This document shows positions 16,521 through 25,078 of a DNA stretch of 64,000 bases, piece after piece. The stretch covers positions 3,782,501 through 3,846,500 of the forward strand of contig NZ_CP081903.1 of NCBI RefSeq assembly GCF_020091405.1, given 5' to 3'. Position 1 is the stretch's first letter; the number at the start of each line of letters is the position of its first letter. A program made the translations under genes and the position numbers. Source of the stretch: Bacteroides cellulosilyticus (lineage in GTDB: Bacteria > Bacteroidota > Bacteroidia > Bacteroidales > Bacteroidaceae). The notes beneath the pieces were generated by a model. It ran no database searches. It was not told where the DNA came from and worked only from the letters and a program-made list of their open reading frames with translations.

Positions 16521-16646
16521 ATGAATGATAATGAAAAACTAGTACTATGGAGCATACTAGTAGTACTGTTACTAATAATAATTGGTATTATCAATCCCTT
16601 TTTGCTGATACTGATTTTATCCATCTTTATTTATATACAATCATAA
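16521..16646 (+). CDS. Small two-segment membrane protein
   Basis: This 41-residue frame reads MNDNEKLVLWSILVVLLLII and then a second hydrophobic stretch after NP. An AAAATG start context follows a short A-rich leader. It is almost entirely transmembrane, typical of small membrane peptides on mobile elements. The 5' end coincides with an ACTAGT-rich DNA stretch, so chance hydrophobicity from AT-rich codons must be considered. Confidence 0.4.
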   Translation: MNDNEKLVLWSILVVLLLIIIGIINPFLLILILSIFIYIQS

Positions 16647-16765
16647 ATACTCACTAATATACAAAGTGAATGTTTTACTAGAAATCAATACATTAGCTAA
16701 TTGGCTAGTATGTTGGTAATGGTGAAACATTCACTTTTATTTATTTACATATAAAACAGAACATT

Positions 16766-17353
16766 ATGAGTTTAAAATATTCAAGCACTACAGCAGATTA
16801 TCTAGTTTGGTCTGATGCAATGAACTTAATAAGAAAATTGGCTAAAGATGGGAATTATAAAATTTCACTTCTTATAGCTTTGGGGTGTTTCACTGGTTTA
16901 AGAATATCTGATATTTTAGCTTTGAGATGGAAACAGATATTAAATACCAGTGAATTTACAGTAATAGAGAAAAAGACAAATAAGGTGAGAACTATTAGAA
17001 TAAATGCCCAACTTGGGCAGCACATTAAAGAATGTTATGAACAGATAAAGCCTATAGGAACTAATGCACCTATTTTAGTGAGCCAAAAAGGAACTGTTTT
17101 CACTATCCAAAGAATCAATGTGATACTAAAAGAGGTGAAAAAGAAGTATAAATTAAAGATTAAGAACTTTAGCTGTCATTCCCTTAGAAAGACTTTTGGC
17201 AGACAAGTTTATAATATGAACAGTGATAATTCAGAACTTGCCTTAGTTAAACTGATGGAGCTGTTTAATCATAGTTCTGTAACCATAACTAAAAGATACT
17301 TAGGGCTTAGGCAGGAAGAACTACTAAATACTTATGACTGTCTAAGTTTCTAA
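16766..17353 (+). CDS. Tyrosine recombinase, catalytic domain only
   Basis: This 195-residue protein has the phage-integrase catalytic set: Arg46 in FTGLRISDIL, His138 and Arg141 in CHSLRKTF, His169 in FNHSSVTI and Tyr178 in KRYLG. It lacks the N-terminal SAM-like core-binding domain found in typical integrases of about 300-400 residues. Because the element has its own serine integrase, this enzyme more likely acts on a local site, such as inversion or dimer resolution, or on a host site. A strong palindrome begins 8 bases after its stop codon. Confidence 0.85.
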   Translation: MSLKYSSTTADYLVWSDAMNLIRKLAKDGNYKISLLIALGCFTGLRISDILALRWKQILNTSEFTVIEKKTNKVRTIRINAQLGQHIKECYEQIKPIGTNAPILVSQKGTVFTIQRINVILKEVKKKYKLKIKNFSCHSLRKTFGRQVYNMNSDNSELALVKLMELFNHSSVTITKRYLGLRQEELLNTYDCLSF

Positions 17354-17360
17354 TCTGTTG

Positions 17361-17421
17361 GAATGTGACAAAGTTTGAAATTTCTGAACCATTTACAGAA
17401 ATAGAAAGTTTTGTCACATTC
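17361..17421. repeat. Nested palindrome next to the tyrosine recombinase gene
   Basis: Perfect 12-base arms GAATGTGACAAA (17361-17372) and TTTGTCACATTC (17410-17421) enclose a second pair, ATTTCTG and CAGAAAT. No T-run follows on the plus strand, so it is not a classical terminator. It could be a recombination or protein-binding site. Confidence 0.7.
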
Positions 17422-17750
17422 TGATAGTCTTATGTAAGCCAGTTCCGAAATGATGTGAAAACTGTTTTTTAAAAAGGCATGGTACGGCTTGTAGTTTATG
17501 GAATGTGCGATTTTTGGAAACTAATAGTTGGTATGATTACCTAATACCTTACTACAGATATGTTTTGGAACACTTAGAACTGCATTTATCAGCGTTTTGT
17601 CTTTAGCCATTCAAAACCTTTCATTAACTTTGCAACAATTTCAGTGGGCTTAATGTGTTAAGACACTGGAAGGACATATTTAACGAAAGGTGTTATTGAG
17701 ATTATCTTCTGAAATCAAATCTCGCAAATTTGAAAGACTGTGAAGATGAT

Positions 17751-17914
17751 AGCAATAGCACCCCACCATTTGATATATACCTACCTTATATCTATAAGGC
17801 TCTTAGATATTGTCAAAATTGGTGTGGGTTGCTATTGTTTTATCCACAGTCAAAAGGCAATGCGAGAGCCGGATTTCAGGATAAAGCAAATATAGTTCCC
17901 ACACCTTATTTTTT
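17751..17914 (+). promoter_or_regulatory. Attenuator-like leader with two competing hairpins
   Basis: GGTGTGGG (17821-17828) can pair with CCCACACC (17898-17905), which is followed by TTATTTTTT, forming a terminator-like stem with inner pair TTTATCC/GGATAAA. The same segment plus TGCTATTG can instead pair with the upstream stretch CAATAGCA-CCCCAC-CA (17753-17768). CCTTATAtcTATAAGG forms a hairpin inside that upstream structure. A -7-like TAACTTTG lies at 17625-17632. The cargo genes follow. No known riboswitch class is recognised. Confidence 0.5.
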
Positions 17915-17958
17915 ATCCGCTTTTGTCTGGGAATTGGAAGGCATAGGGCATAGTTATT

Positions 17959-18219
17959 ATGGAAAACAATAAGATGAACATTTTAGTGGAATTTGAACTT
18001 GGTGGAGAATCTATCAGTTTGCCTTATTACACATCCGACAAATTTAAAAATGGGGATGAAGAATCTGCTTTTACGGCTATTTGCACAACACTTAGTGCTA
18101 TGAAACAGAAGGCTGGAAGTGTTACCATTCATAATTTAAAAATCTATTTTAACGGTCAGACTGTATTTGAAAAATCGGAATACTGCATACCTAATTACAC
18201 TCCTGCATTTCAGTCTTAG
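17959..18219 (+). CDS. Hypothetical protein of the integrative element
   Basis: This 86-residue cytosolic protein reads MENNKMNILVEFELGGESIS and ends with FNGQTVFEKSEYCIPNYTPA. Met6 (17974) is an alternative start. It is predicted to be a mixed beta/helix fold with no recognised family. It is the first gene after the attenuator-like leader and precedes the exported cargo genes by about 110 bases, so the leader may control it or the whole group. Confidence 0.55.
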   Translation: MENNKMNILVEFELGGESISLPYYTSDKFKNGDEESAFTAICTTLSAMKQKAGSVTIHNLKIYFNGQTVFEKSEYCIPNYTPAFQS

Positions 18220-18328
18220 ACGTTAAAAAAGGAAAACAGATTACTTGTTACTATAGTAGGTGTAATTCTCCCATCTCGTTTTTATAATCCGCTTTCTTTG
18301 GAGAATAGGAAAGCATAAAATCTGTAAT

Positions 18329-19228
18329 ATGACCAATAAATTACTAATACTCAGTTTGCTATTTCTAGGATTTAATGAAGTGCGTGCGCAAGAATCCATC
18401 AATTTGATATTCAAGTATAATGGATTTTCATATGACCCATATAAAGTTAGTTTTATAGCGTCTAATTTATCATCAAATGGTAGTAAAGAGGAAATTGATA
18501 AACTTTCAGAATATTATGCACAGAATGAGAAAGAAATTCTTCATTCATTTGATTGCAATAACTTTTTGCGGTATATCACTGATATAGCCAAAGCAAAAGA
18601 AGAACGTAAACAGCAGATGGCAGCAGGCTGGAATATATTAATGAATGCAACTGCAATGGGGATTGCGGCAGGGAAACAAAGACAAGCAGAGATTGATAAT
18701 CAAAAAATGATGCAGCAAGCGGAACTGGAAACTCAAATGGATAGATTGCAAGCTCAAAACAAGCAGAAAGCAGAGGTTTTTAATAAGATGCAAAATTCCC
18801 AAAATGGCACTTCTGGCAAGCAGCAAGCATATAATACCCAAGGTGGTTATAGTGATTTATTAACGTCAGACCCCAATTGGAATAAGCAAGTTCAAATGTC
18901 TATTCAGCAATATGGAGTTGAAAAAACACGCCAAATGATTAAAGAGGGCAAAATCAAGAATACACAAATGAATGCCACAACGGGAGGATATGGTGGAAAA
19001 ATCATATCAGCAGTTACAGAAAGTAGGCAAGCGATAAGGATTCAACTAAAAGGTAATAACATTGGAGATAGGGTTGTCGCATATAGTTTAAAAGCAAAAG
19101 TTGGTGGGCAACAAGACTGGATTGCTACAGATGGTATTATCAGTAAATGTTCTTCTACGCTTGAGTTCTCGTATGAAACAAGTATTAGAATAGGACAAGA
19201 TATAGTTAAAGTTTATTTCGATATGTAA
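18329..19228 (+). CDS. Exported Gln-rich coiled-coil protein, cargo
   Basis: This 299-residue protein has a signal peptide (MTNKLLILSLLFLGFNEVRA, cleavage before QES). A Gln/Lys-rich coiled-coil stretch follows (about residues 90-165, QQAELETQMDRLQAQNKQKA). The C-terminal domain is beta-rich (residues about 225-299) and carries paired Lys and Gly turns. I recognise no family. It lies 35 bases before another exported protein gene on the same strand, so they are likely co-transcribed. Confidence 0.65.
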   Translation: MTNKLLILSLLFLGFNEVRAQESINLIFKYNGFSYDPYKVSFIASNLSSNGSKEEIDKLSEYYAQNEKEILHSFDCNNFLRYITDIAKAKEERKQQMAAGWNILMNATAMGIAAGKQRQAEIDNQKMMQQAELETQMDRLQAQNKQKAEVFNKMQNSQNGTSGKQQAYNTQGGYSDLLTSDPNWNKQVQMSIQQYGVEKTRQMIKEGKIKNTQMNATTGGYGGKIISAVTESRQAIRIQLKGNNIGDRVVAYSLKAKVGGQQDWIATDGIISKCSSTLEFSYETSIRIGQDIVKVYFDM

Positions 19229-19263
19229 TAAGTAAAAATAACAAACTAGTCAGTAGTCAAAAA

Positions 19264-19908
19264 ATGAAAGCAATAAATATATTACTGATACTATTATTGG
19301 CAATGGTATCATTGAAAGCTAATGCAGGTGATATTGATTATATCAAAAATGCTAATGGCATTATCCTTATTGGAAGTAAAAGTAATATGGGAAGCATTAA
19401 CAGTATCAATGCAAGTTATATCGCAGGTTATACATCAGCAAGAGATACTCCACCCATATATAGTTTGGAGTTTTATTCAGATGGAGAAAAAACACAATAT
19501 GCAATCAGAGTCTTTTTGTGGTCAACACCTAAAAAATCTCACATATTTCCTTCTCACTCAAAAATGCTTCTAAAATTAGCTGATAATTCTGTAATAGAAC
19601 TAACTTCTGTATTTAATGATTTTGATATAGAAAAATCATTTACATCGGCATATTTCCCAATTTCAGAATCTGAACTAGAAAGAACATTTGCGGGAATAAC
19701 GAAAACAAGAATAGAGGTATTATCCATAAACAAAGACGATGGTTCCATTTTTACAGATTATCAAGACTATGAATATAAAAAAGATAAAATGGGTAAGCAA
19801 ATGGAGAAATGGCATGATGCTATTAGCGAAGAATATAGCAAAAAAGGCGCGGAGCTATTGAAGCAAAATCAAAAAAATGAATTAAAAGACATTAATGAAG
19901 GATTCTGA
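19264..19908 (+). CDS. Exported hypothetical protein, cargo
   Basis: This 214-residue protein has a clear signal peptide (MKAINILLILLLAMVSLKAN, then AG). The mature part begins with beta-rich sequence (IILIGSKSNMGSINSINASY) and ends in a charged helical tail (EEYSKKGAELLKQNQKNELK). No family is recognised. It is the middle gene of the exported trio 18329-20936. Confidence 0.65.
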   Translation: MKAINILLILLLAMVSLKANAGDIDYIKNANGIILIGSKSNMGSINSINASYIAGYTSARDTPPIYSLEFYSDGEKTQYAIRVFLWSTPKKSHIFPSHSKMLLKLADNSVIELTSVFNDFDIEKSFTSAYFPISESELERTFAGITKTRIEVLSINKDDGSIFTDYQDYEYKKDKMGKQMEKWHDAISEEYSKKGAELLKQNQKNELKDINEGF

Positions 19909-19985
19909 TATATTGAACGGTCATTAATCGTTTCAAAATTATTGCAGCAATAAATAAATTTAAACAAATTAAATATCAAATAGAC

Positions 19986-20936
19986 ATGAAAACATTTAGA
20001 TTAATCGGAATGGCTTTAATAGCTATCCTTGTTAGCGTAAACTTTGCTTCTTGCAGTAGTGATGATGAAGAAGATGAAGAATATACTCAATGGAATCCAG
20101 AAGATTATGATGTTATTACAAATAATATGGCATTTACCATAACCAATGAAGGGGCTATATTAGAGAGTGCCAATCCGAATTTAGCAGGACATATAGAAAT
20201 ACCAAAAGAAGTGTACTATGAAGGAACTAAGACCTCATACCCAGTAATCGCTATTTACTACGCAATGAATAACTGTACTAAAATAACTTCTGTCTCAATT
20301 CCAAATACAGTAGAAACTATTGGTGATGATGCGTTTAGAGACTGTACAAATCTCAACAATGTAGTTATACCTAATAGTGTACTATATATAAGAAGCGGAG
20401 CCTTTGGCAATTGCAGCAGTCTTACTTCTGTTAATATTCCTAATAGTGTAATAAGCATAGCAGGAGCTTTTTCTGGCTGTACCAATCTTACTAAGATTAA
20501 CATTTCCAACGGTGTAAAATATATGCAGGCAGCCTTTGCTGGTTGCACTAGCCTCACTTCATTTACAGTACCTAATTCTGTTGAGGATATTGGAAATTGT
20601 TTTGAAGGTTGCACAAATTTGACTTCTGTGGTCTTACCTCAAAACGAAAAATTTACGGCATTACTTGGAGGGGCTTTTGCTAATTGTAAATCATTATCAA
20701 CTATCACAATACCAAGTAGCATAAAACGCATATATAAAGGAGCATTTGAGGGGTGTGAAAAATTATCTTCTGTGCGTTGTTTAGCCACTACAGCTCCAGA
20801 ACCACGTGAGCAAGACTATAATTTTTATAATTACTTTTTTACGGTTACTGATATACTTTATATACCCAAAGGAAGCATGGATAGTTATAAAAACACATAC
20901 CCATGGAGTGAATTTAAAAAAATAGTAGAAGAGTAG
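19986..20936 (+). CDS. BspA-like leucine-rich repeat lipoprotein, cargo
   Basis: This 316-residue lipoprotein has a signal peptide and lipobox (NFASC at residues 20-24), followed by a Ser/Asp/Glu stretch. Asp/Glu there would fit a surface-exposure signal in Bacteroidetes. About seven LRR_5 (BspA-type) repeats of about 23 residues follow, each like CTNLTSVVIPNSVESIGDAF. A C-terminal LYIPKGSMDSYKNTYPWSEF module closes these proteins in Bacteroides. It is likely a cell-surface adhesin or binding protein. A strong terminator follows the gene. Confidence 0.88.
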   Translation: MKTFRLIGMALIAILVSVNFASCSSDDEEDEEYTQWNPEDYDVITNNMAFTITNEGAILESANPNLAGHIEIPKEVYYEGTKTSYPVIAIYYAMNNCTKITSVSIPNTVETIGDDAFRDCTNLNNVVIPNSVLYIRSGAFGNCSSLTSVNIPNSVISIAGAFSGCTNLTKINISNGVKYMQAAFAGCTSLTSFTVPNSVEDIGNCFEGCTNLTSVVLPQNEKFTALLGGAFANCKSLSTITIPSSIKRIYKGAFEGCEKLSSVRCLATTAPEPREQDYNFYNYFFTVTDILYIPKGSMDSYKNTYPWSEFKKIVEE

Positions 20937-20956
20937 ATTGATAACTTAGGATAAAC

Positions 20957-20997
20957 AAAAAAGCGATACTTGGCACAATACCAAATATCGCTTTTTT
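20957..20997 (+). terminator. Terminator after the LRR lipoprotein gene
   Basis: AAAAAAGCGATA-TTGG pairs with CCAA-TATCGCTTTTTT across a short loop. The U-tract is perfect on the plus strand and an A-tract on the other side could also serve the minus strand. Confidence 0.88.
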
Positions 20998-21023
20998 CAG
21001 TTCTGAACACTTAATTATTAACA

Positions 21024-21122
21024 TCATCTTTTAGACTTTACCGTAGGAGTAAGTCCGATAGTAGAGAAATAGTTCCGCATTATTTCTCTGTTACCAATAG
21101 GTTTCTTTATTAATTTTTTCAT
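21024..21122 (-). CDS. Possible 32-residue basic peptide
   Basis: The frame reads MKKLIKKPIGNREIMRNYFS and then TIGLTPTVKSKR. It is basic and starts with a plausible ATG. An inverted repeat AGAGAAATA / TATTTCTCT (21063-21071 and 21081-21089) lies inside it, which could instead mean this stretch is a structured RNA. It is in the gap between the cargo terminator and the recombinase gene. Confidence 0.3.
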   Translation of the reverse strand: MKKLIKKPIGNREIMRNYFSTIGLTPTVKSKR

Positions 21123-21356
21123 AGCTATAAAATTTAAAGTTTCACATATACAATGATATATGCTTTCTGAAACATTACCAAAATATAGGTACTACTTCTG
21201 TTATAAATTTAAAATAGGTGTACTTCTATAACTAATACTAGTAATGAAGTAGTAGCAGTAATATAGTATTCACTACTATACTGCCATATAATGTACTACT
21301 TATACCAGTAATACTTTACTAGGTACTATAATAATACTAAGTATATTATAGGGTTA

Positions 21357-23090
21357 TTATTTTTGCTTATACTTATCTTCTTCTTTTAATTCAGGAAGTG
21401 GTTTTAGTAACTTATAGCTTTTGCAGATATTCCAAAGTTCATCAAAGCTATATCCTCCAAAAACTTCTTCACCAAACATTTCATTGTTATTACTTGTTAC
21501 AGTAAAATCAGATATTCTGTCAGCTAATGAATTAGGTAATATTCTTATATTTTTTTTATTAAAAGTAGCTATATTATCATCTATAACAGCATAGCTACTA
21601 ATAGCATGATTGCTATTGTATAAAATATTAAATGACAATCCCATTTTTAAATCTAGTTTTATTGTTCTCTTATACATTCCATAAGAGTAAATTCTTATAA
21701 TTTCTATCAAATCTTTTACTATAGCTAACTTTTCTTCATAAATGGGTTGCTTATCTACTATTTTATAATGCTCTAGGCTTTGATTTATTTTGTTCTTTAA
21801 TAATTCATTTTCTCCGTCTATCTTCTTTATAAACGATTTATTTTGTTCAATTTCCATTGTTAATATGCTAATATCTTTTGCGGCAGAAACATCATCATAT
21901 ATTCCTTTTCTATATCCTTCTCGTACTCTGTCCTTTTGTTTTTCAAGTTTAAATATATTATCTATATAGTTTTTGATTTGAGCGTTATTTTCATCTAATA
22001 AAGCTATGTTTTTAGCTTTCTCTTCTTGAAACTTTTGTCTAAAATTTTGGTATAAATAGATGCCTTTTATAGTTTCCCAACAAATATAGTCTAAGTAACC
22101 AGCACTAATACCGCCATTAGTACAACCTACTTTAGTATTAATCGAAGCTCTATTATCGCTACAAGCATAATTAATAAAGCCTGCACCAGTTAATACTACA
22201 TTATAAGGCTTTTCGCAATTTCCACAGACTAATAAACCTCTTAATAAGGCTTTTCTAGTACGACCTTTATCTGCATACGTTTTATTCTTTTCTTTCTGAA
22301 TTTGAGCAAGTTCCCATTTGGCAGGCTCTATAATTATAGGTGCATTAAAAGTTCTTTCTTTGATTACCTCACCATCTTTATTTCTATTCTTATAAATTGG
22401 TTCACCTTTATAAACTGGATTTTTAATCATTTTTATAATCATAGCCTTACTCCATAATTCACCTTTTCTAGTAGGTATATTCTTGGAATTAAGTAATGAT
22501 TCTATTTCTCTTAATGGTTTGCCTTCAAGATACCAATCGAAGAATGTCCTTACTATTGTGGCTTCTTTTTCATTTATATACAGTTTCTTATTTTCTAGTT
22601 TATATCCATAAGGGGCATTAGCAGTATAGGCATTACCTATAGCTAAACTCCTCTCTTTTCCAGACTTAAATTTGGCTTTTAGATTTTCCGCATCCATTTG
22701 TGCAAATACACCTAGTATATATAACTGTAATTTAGCCATTGGGTGCATTTCTCCATTATCTTGTAAAGTAGTTAATCTTTCGTTCTTAAAATGTAAACAT
22801 ATACCCTTATTGCTAAATTCTTCCACTAGCGTAATGAAATCTATAGACTTTCTACTAAGTCTAGTTACATCCCAAAAGAATATGGCATCTACGTCAGCTT
22901 TACTTAATTGACGCATTTTAGTTAATTCTTCTCTAGTATCCATATCAAGAACAGCCGATTTTTTTTCTTCATATACCTTTACGAGTCTATAGCCTTCATA
23001 CTTTACCGTAGCCTCTAATTCATCACGTTGGCGTTCATAATTTTGGTCTGTAGTAGATACCCTTAAATAAATAGCTGCTTTTCGTTCCAT
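21357..23090 (-). CDS. Large serine recombinase (integrase of the element)
   Basis: This 577-residue protein starts with the resolvase catalytic domain. Ser12 lies in AIYLRVSTTDQN and Arg residues in FWDVTRLSRKSIDF. It continues with the recombinase domain (about residues 150-260), a zinc ribbon (CGNCEKPYN ... YACSDN ... GCTNGG) and a coiled-coil C-terminal region with the long NAQIKNYIDNIFKLEKQKDR stretch. This is the layout of large serine integrases, which join attP and attB unidirectionally. Its start lies 46 bases from the attR arm. Confidence 0.95.
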   Translation of the reverse strand: MERKAAIYLRVSTTDQNYERQRDELEATVKYEGYRLVKVYEEKKSAVLDMDTREELTKMRQLSKADVDAIFFWDVTRLSRKSIDFITLVEEFSNKGICLHFKNERLTTLQDNGEMHPMAKLQLYILGVFAQMDAENLKAKFKSGKERSLAIGNAYTANAPYGYKLENKKLYINEKEATIVRTFFDWYLEGKPLREIESLLNSKNIPTRKGELWSKAMIIKMIKNPVYKGEPIYKNRNKDGEVIKERTFNAPIIIEPAKWELAQIQKEKNKTYADKGRTRKALLRGLLVCGNCEKPYNVVLTGAGFINYACSDNRASINTKVGCTNGGISAGYLDYICWETIKGIYLYQNFRQKFQEEKAKNIALLDENNAQIKNYIDNIFKLEKQKDRVREGYRKGIYDDVSAAKDISILTMEIEQNKSFIKKIDGENELLKNKINQSLEHYKIVDKQPIYEEKLAIVKDLIEIIRIYSYGMYKRTIKLDLKMGLSFNILYNSNHAISSYAVIDDNIATFNKKNIRILPNSLADRISDFTVTSNNNEMFGEEVFGGYSFDELWNICKSYKLLKPLPELKEEDKYKQK

Positions 23091-23135
23091 ATAGTATAAT
23101 ATTTTGATGCAAATATAATGTATTTAATCAATAAA

Positions 23136-23168
23136 TACAATAGTTATTGATATTTGCATTTATGATTG
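23136..23168. other. attR of the integrative element
   Basis: TACAATAGTTA (23136-23146), a 7-base spacer and TTGC (23154-23157) mark the right junction. The repair gene resumes in frame at 23158. The arm is the exact reverse complement of the arm in attL at the same distance from TTGC. Confidence 0.88.
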
Positions 23169-24222
23169 TGCCTATTGCATCAACCGTCGCTCCAACGATT
23201 TGCCCCGTGCCACGCTTACGGTGAGTGAGCTTGTCGATTTGACGATGGAGTTCTATCGCCGTAACTATATAGAGGGATTGTTCCTCAGCAGCGGAGTGGT
23301 GCGAAATCCTGATTATACAATGGAACGCTTGGTGCGCGTGGCAAAAGACTTGCGTACCATCCATCGTTTCAATGGCTATATCCATCTGAAAAGTATTCCC
23401 GGCGCCAGCCGTGAACTGGTGAATGAAGCGGGGCTATACGCCGACCGCCTCAGCGTCAATGTAGAAATACCGAAAGAAGAGAATCTGAAACTTCTTGCTC
23501 CGGAGAAGGACCATAAGAGTGTATATGCGCCGATGCGCTATATTCAGCAAGGTGTTCTGGAGAGTTCGGAAGAACGGAAGAAACACCGCCATGCACCACG
23601 TTTTGCCCCTGCCGGACAGAGCACGCAGATGATTGTAGGGGCTACGGCAGAGTCGGACAAGGATATTCTGTATCTCTCATCCGCTCTTTACAAAGGACCT
23701 ACAATGAGACGTGTTTATTATTCCGGTTATATCTCTGTGAATACATATGATACGCGTTTACCGGCTTTGAAGCAGCCACCGCTGGTGCGCGAAAACCGCC
23801 TTTATCAGGCAGATTGGCTGATGCGCTTTTATCAGTTCAAAGTGGAGGAAATTGTGGATGATGCATATCCTGACCTGGATTTGGAGATTGACCCTAAGTT
23901 GTCATGGGCTTTGCGCCACCCGGAGCAGTTTCCGGTAGATATTAATCGGGCGGATTATGAGATGCTGTTGCGTATTCCGGGTGTCGGAGTAAAGTCGGCA
24001 AGGCTGATTGTGGCATCCCGCCGTTTTTCTAAGTTAGGTTTCTATGAGTTGAAGAAGATAGGGGTGGTCATGAAGAAAGCGCAGTACTTTATTACTTGCC
24101 ATGAACTCCCCATGAAAACGGTGAACGAAATGACCCCGCAGGCCGTGCGCAGTTTGCTGATTACAAAACCGAACAAGAAGAAAGTGGATGAAAGGCAGTT
24201 GTTGCTCGACTTTCAGGATTAA
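23158..24222 (+). pseudogene. DNA repair radical SAM protein gene, 3' fragment (interrupted)
   Basis: The frame resumes as IYDCAYCINRRSNDLPRA and runs 354 codons to the stop. It holds most of the radical SAM domain and a helix-hairpin-helix near the end (NRADYEMLLRIPGVGVKSAR). Because the shared core contains TGC, the first Cys of CX3CX2C is also present in attR. No ATG start lies in frame before the cluster; the frame is open from a stop at 23125. The nearest likely start is a TTG at 23200, after the cluster. The fragment alone is therefore probably inactive. Confidence 0.92.
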
Positions 24223-24282
24223 TGATATGTGATTTGAACACAGAGTAGAGGTACAGAGATACGGTTCAAATAAAGAACAGCC

Positions 24283-25053
24283 ATGATTATATTTGTTTTT
24301 GATAATACTTTCGAAGGCTTGCTGACTTCCGTTTTTGAAGCCTATTCCCGTCGTGTTTTTCCTGACGCATTGTTTCCGGAAGGAGAGCCGTTGCCCCTGT
24401 TTCACGATGAAGTCTTCACAGTAATCACCGAAGAAGAAAAGGCGAAGCGCGTGTGGCGCGGCCTGCAAAAGAAACTTTCTTCCGGTGCTTTGTCGTGCCT
24501 TGCCCAGTGTTGGCTGGCGGAAGAAGCCGAAACGCCGATGTTGCTGTTCCGCTATATCCGCAAGGCGGTAGATGCTCCCCGTTCCATTGAGACGAACTTT
24601 GCCGACCCTGATGTGCTGGAATTTTCACGTATGTGGAAGCGGGTGGATTGGGAACGTCTTCGTATGCTCCAGTTTATCCGTTTTCAGAAAGCTGCCGACG
24701 GCACTTTCTTTGCTGCCGTGGAACCGGAAAAGAATGCCCTCCCTTTGGCCATCGACCACTTTAAAGACCGTTTTGCCGACCAGCCCTGGCTGATATATGA
24801 CATCAAGCGGGCTTACGGATTCTATTATGATTTGAAAGAAGTACGTCAGGTTACATTTGAAGAAGGTTCGCGTGAGGGGCATCTCGTTACCGGTATGCTG
24901 GACGAAAGCCTGATGGACAAGGACGAAAAACTCTTTCAGCAACTCTGGAAGACGTACTTTAAAGCCATCTGCATCAAAGAACGGCTAAATCCGCGGAAAC
25001 ATAAACAAGATATGCCAGTACGTTATTGGAAACACATGACGGAGAAGCAATAA
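24283..25053 (+). CDS. Putative DNA repair partner protein (TIGR03915 family)
   Basis: This 256-residue protein begins MIIFVFDNTFEGLLTSVFEA and contains RMLQFIRFQKAADGTFFAAV and AIDHFKDRFADQPWLIYDIK. It matches the DUF4130/TIGR03915 family, nearly always next to the TIGR03916 radical SAM gene and thought to act with it in DNA metabolism. The reaction is not known. It is 60 bases downstream of the broken partner and was probably co-transcribed with it, so the insertion should be polar on it unless a new promoter is used. Confidence 0.88.
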   Translation: MIIFVFDNTFEGLLTSVFEAYSRRVFPDALFPEGEPLPLFHDEVFTVITEEEKAKRVWRGLQKKLSSGALSCLAQCWLAEEAETPMLLFRYIRKAVDAPRSIETNFADPDVLEFSRMWKRVDWERLRMLQFIRFQKAADGTFFAAVEPEKNALPLAIDHFKDRFADQPWLIYDIKRAYGFYYDLKEVRQVTFEEGSREGHLVTGMLDESLMDKDEKLFQQLWKTYFKAICIKERLNPRKHKQDMPVRYWKHMTEKQ

Positions 25054-25078
25054 CGGCAGCAGCTATCCTATGCGGCAG

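Larger units (their letters stand above)
11930..23155. mobile_element. Integrative element inserted by a large serine recombinase
   Basis: This insertion of about 11.2 kb splits a radical SAM repair gene. Both junctions contain TTGC. The arms TAACTATTGTA (left) and TACAATAGTTA (right) sit 7 bases from it, so attP reconstructs as a symmetric 40-bp site centred on TG. The recombinase gene lies 46 bases from attR, as is usual for serine integrases. The content is clearly AT-richer than the flanks. No conjugation, capsid or relaxase gene is recognisable, so it may be a mobilisable or satellite-type element. It carries a tyrosine recombinase, DUF3871, a two-HTH protein and exported cargo. Confidence 0.92.

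Noticed and set aside
17730..17972. An 80-codon plus-strand frame starting at TTG across the leader region
   Set aside because: It has no ATG. The region is better explained by the paired RNA segments, and the encoded sequence has no family or good start signal.
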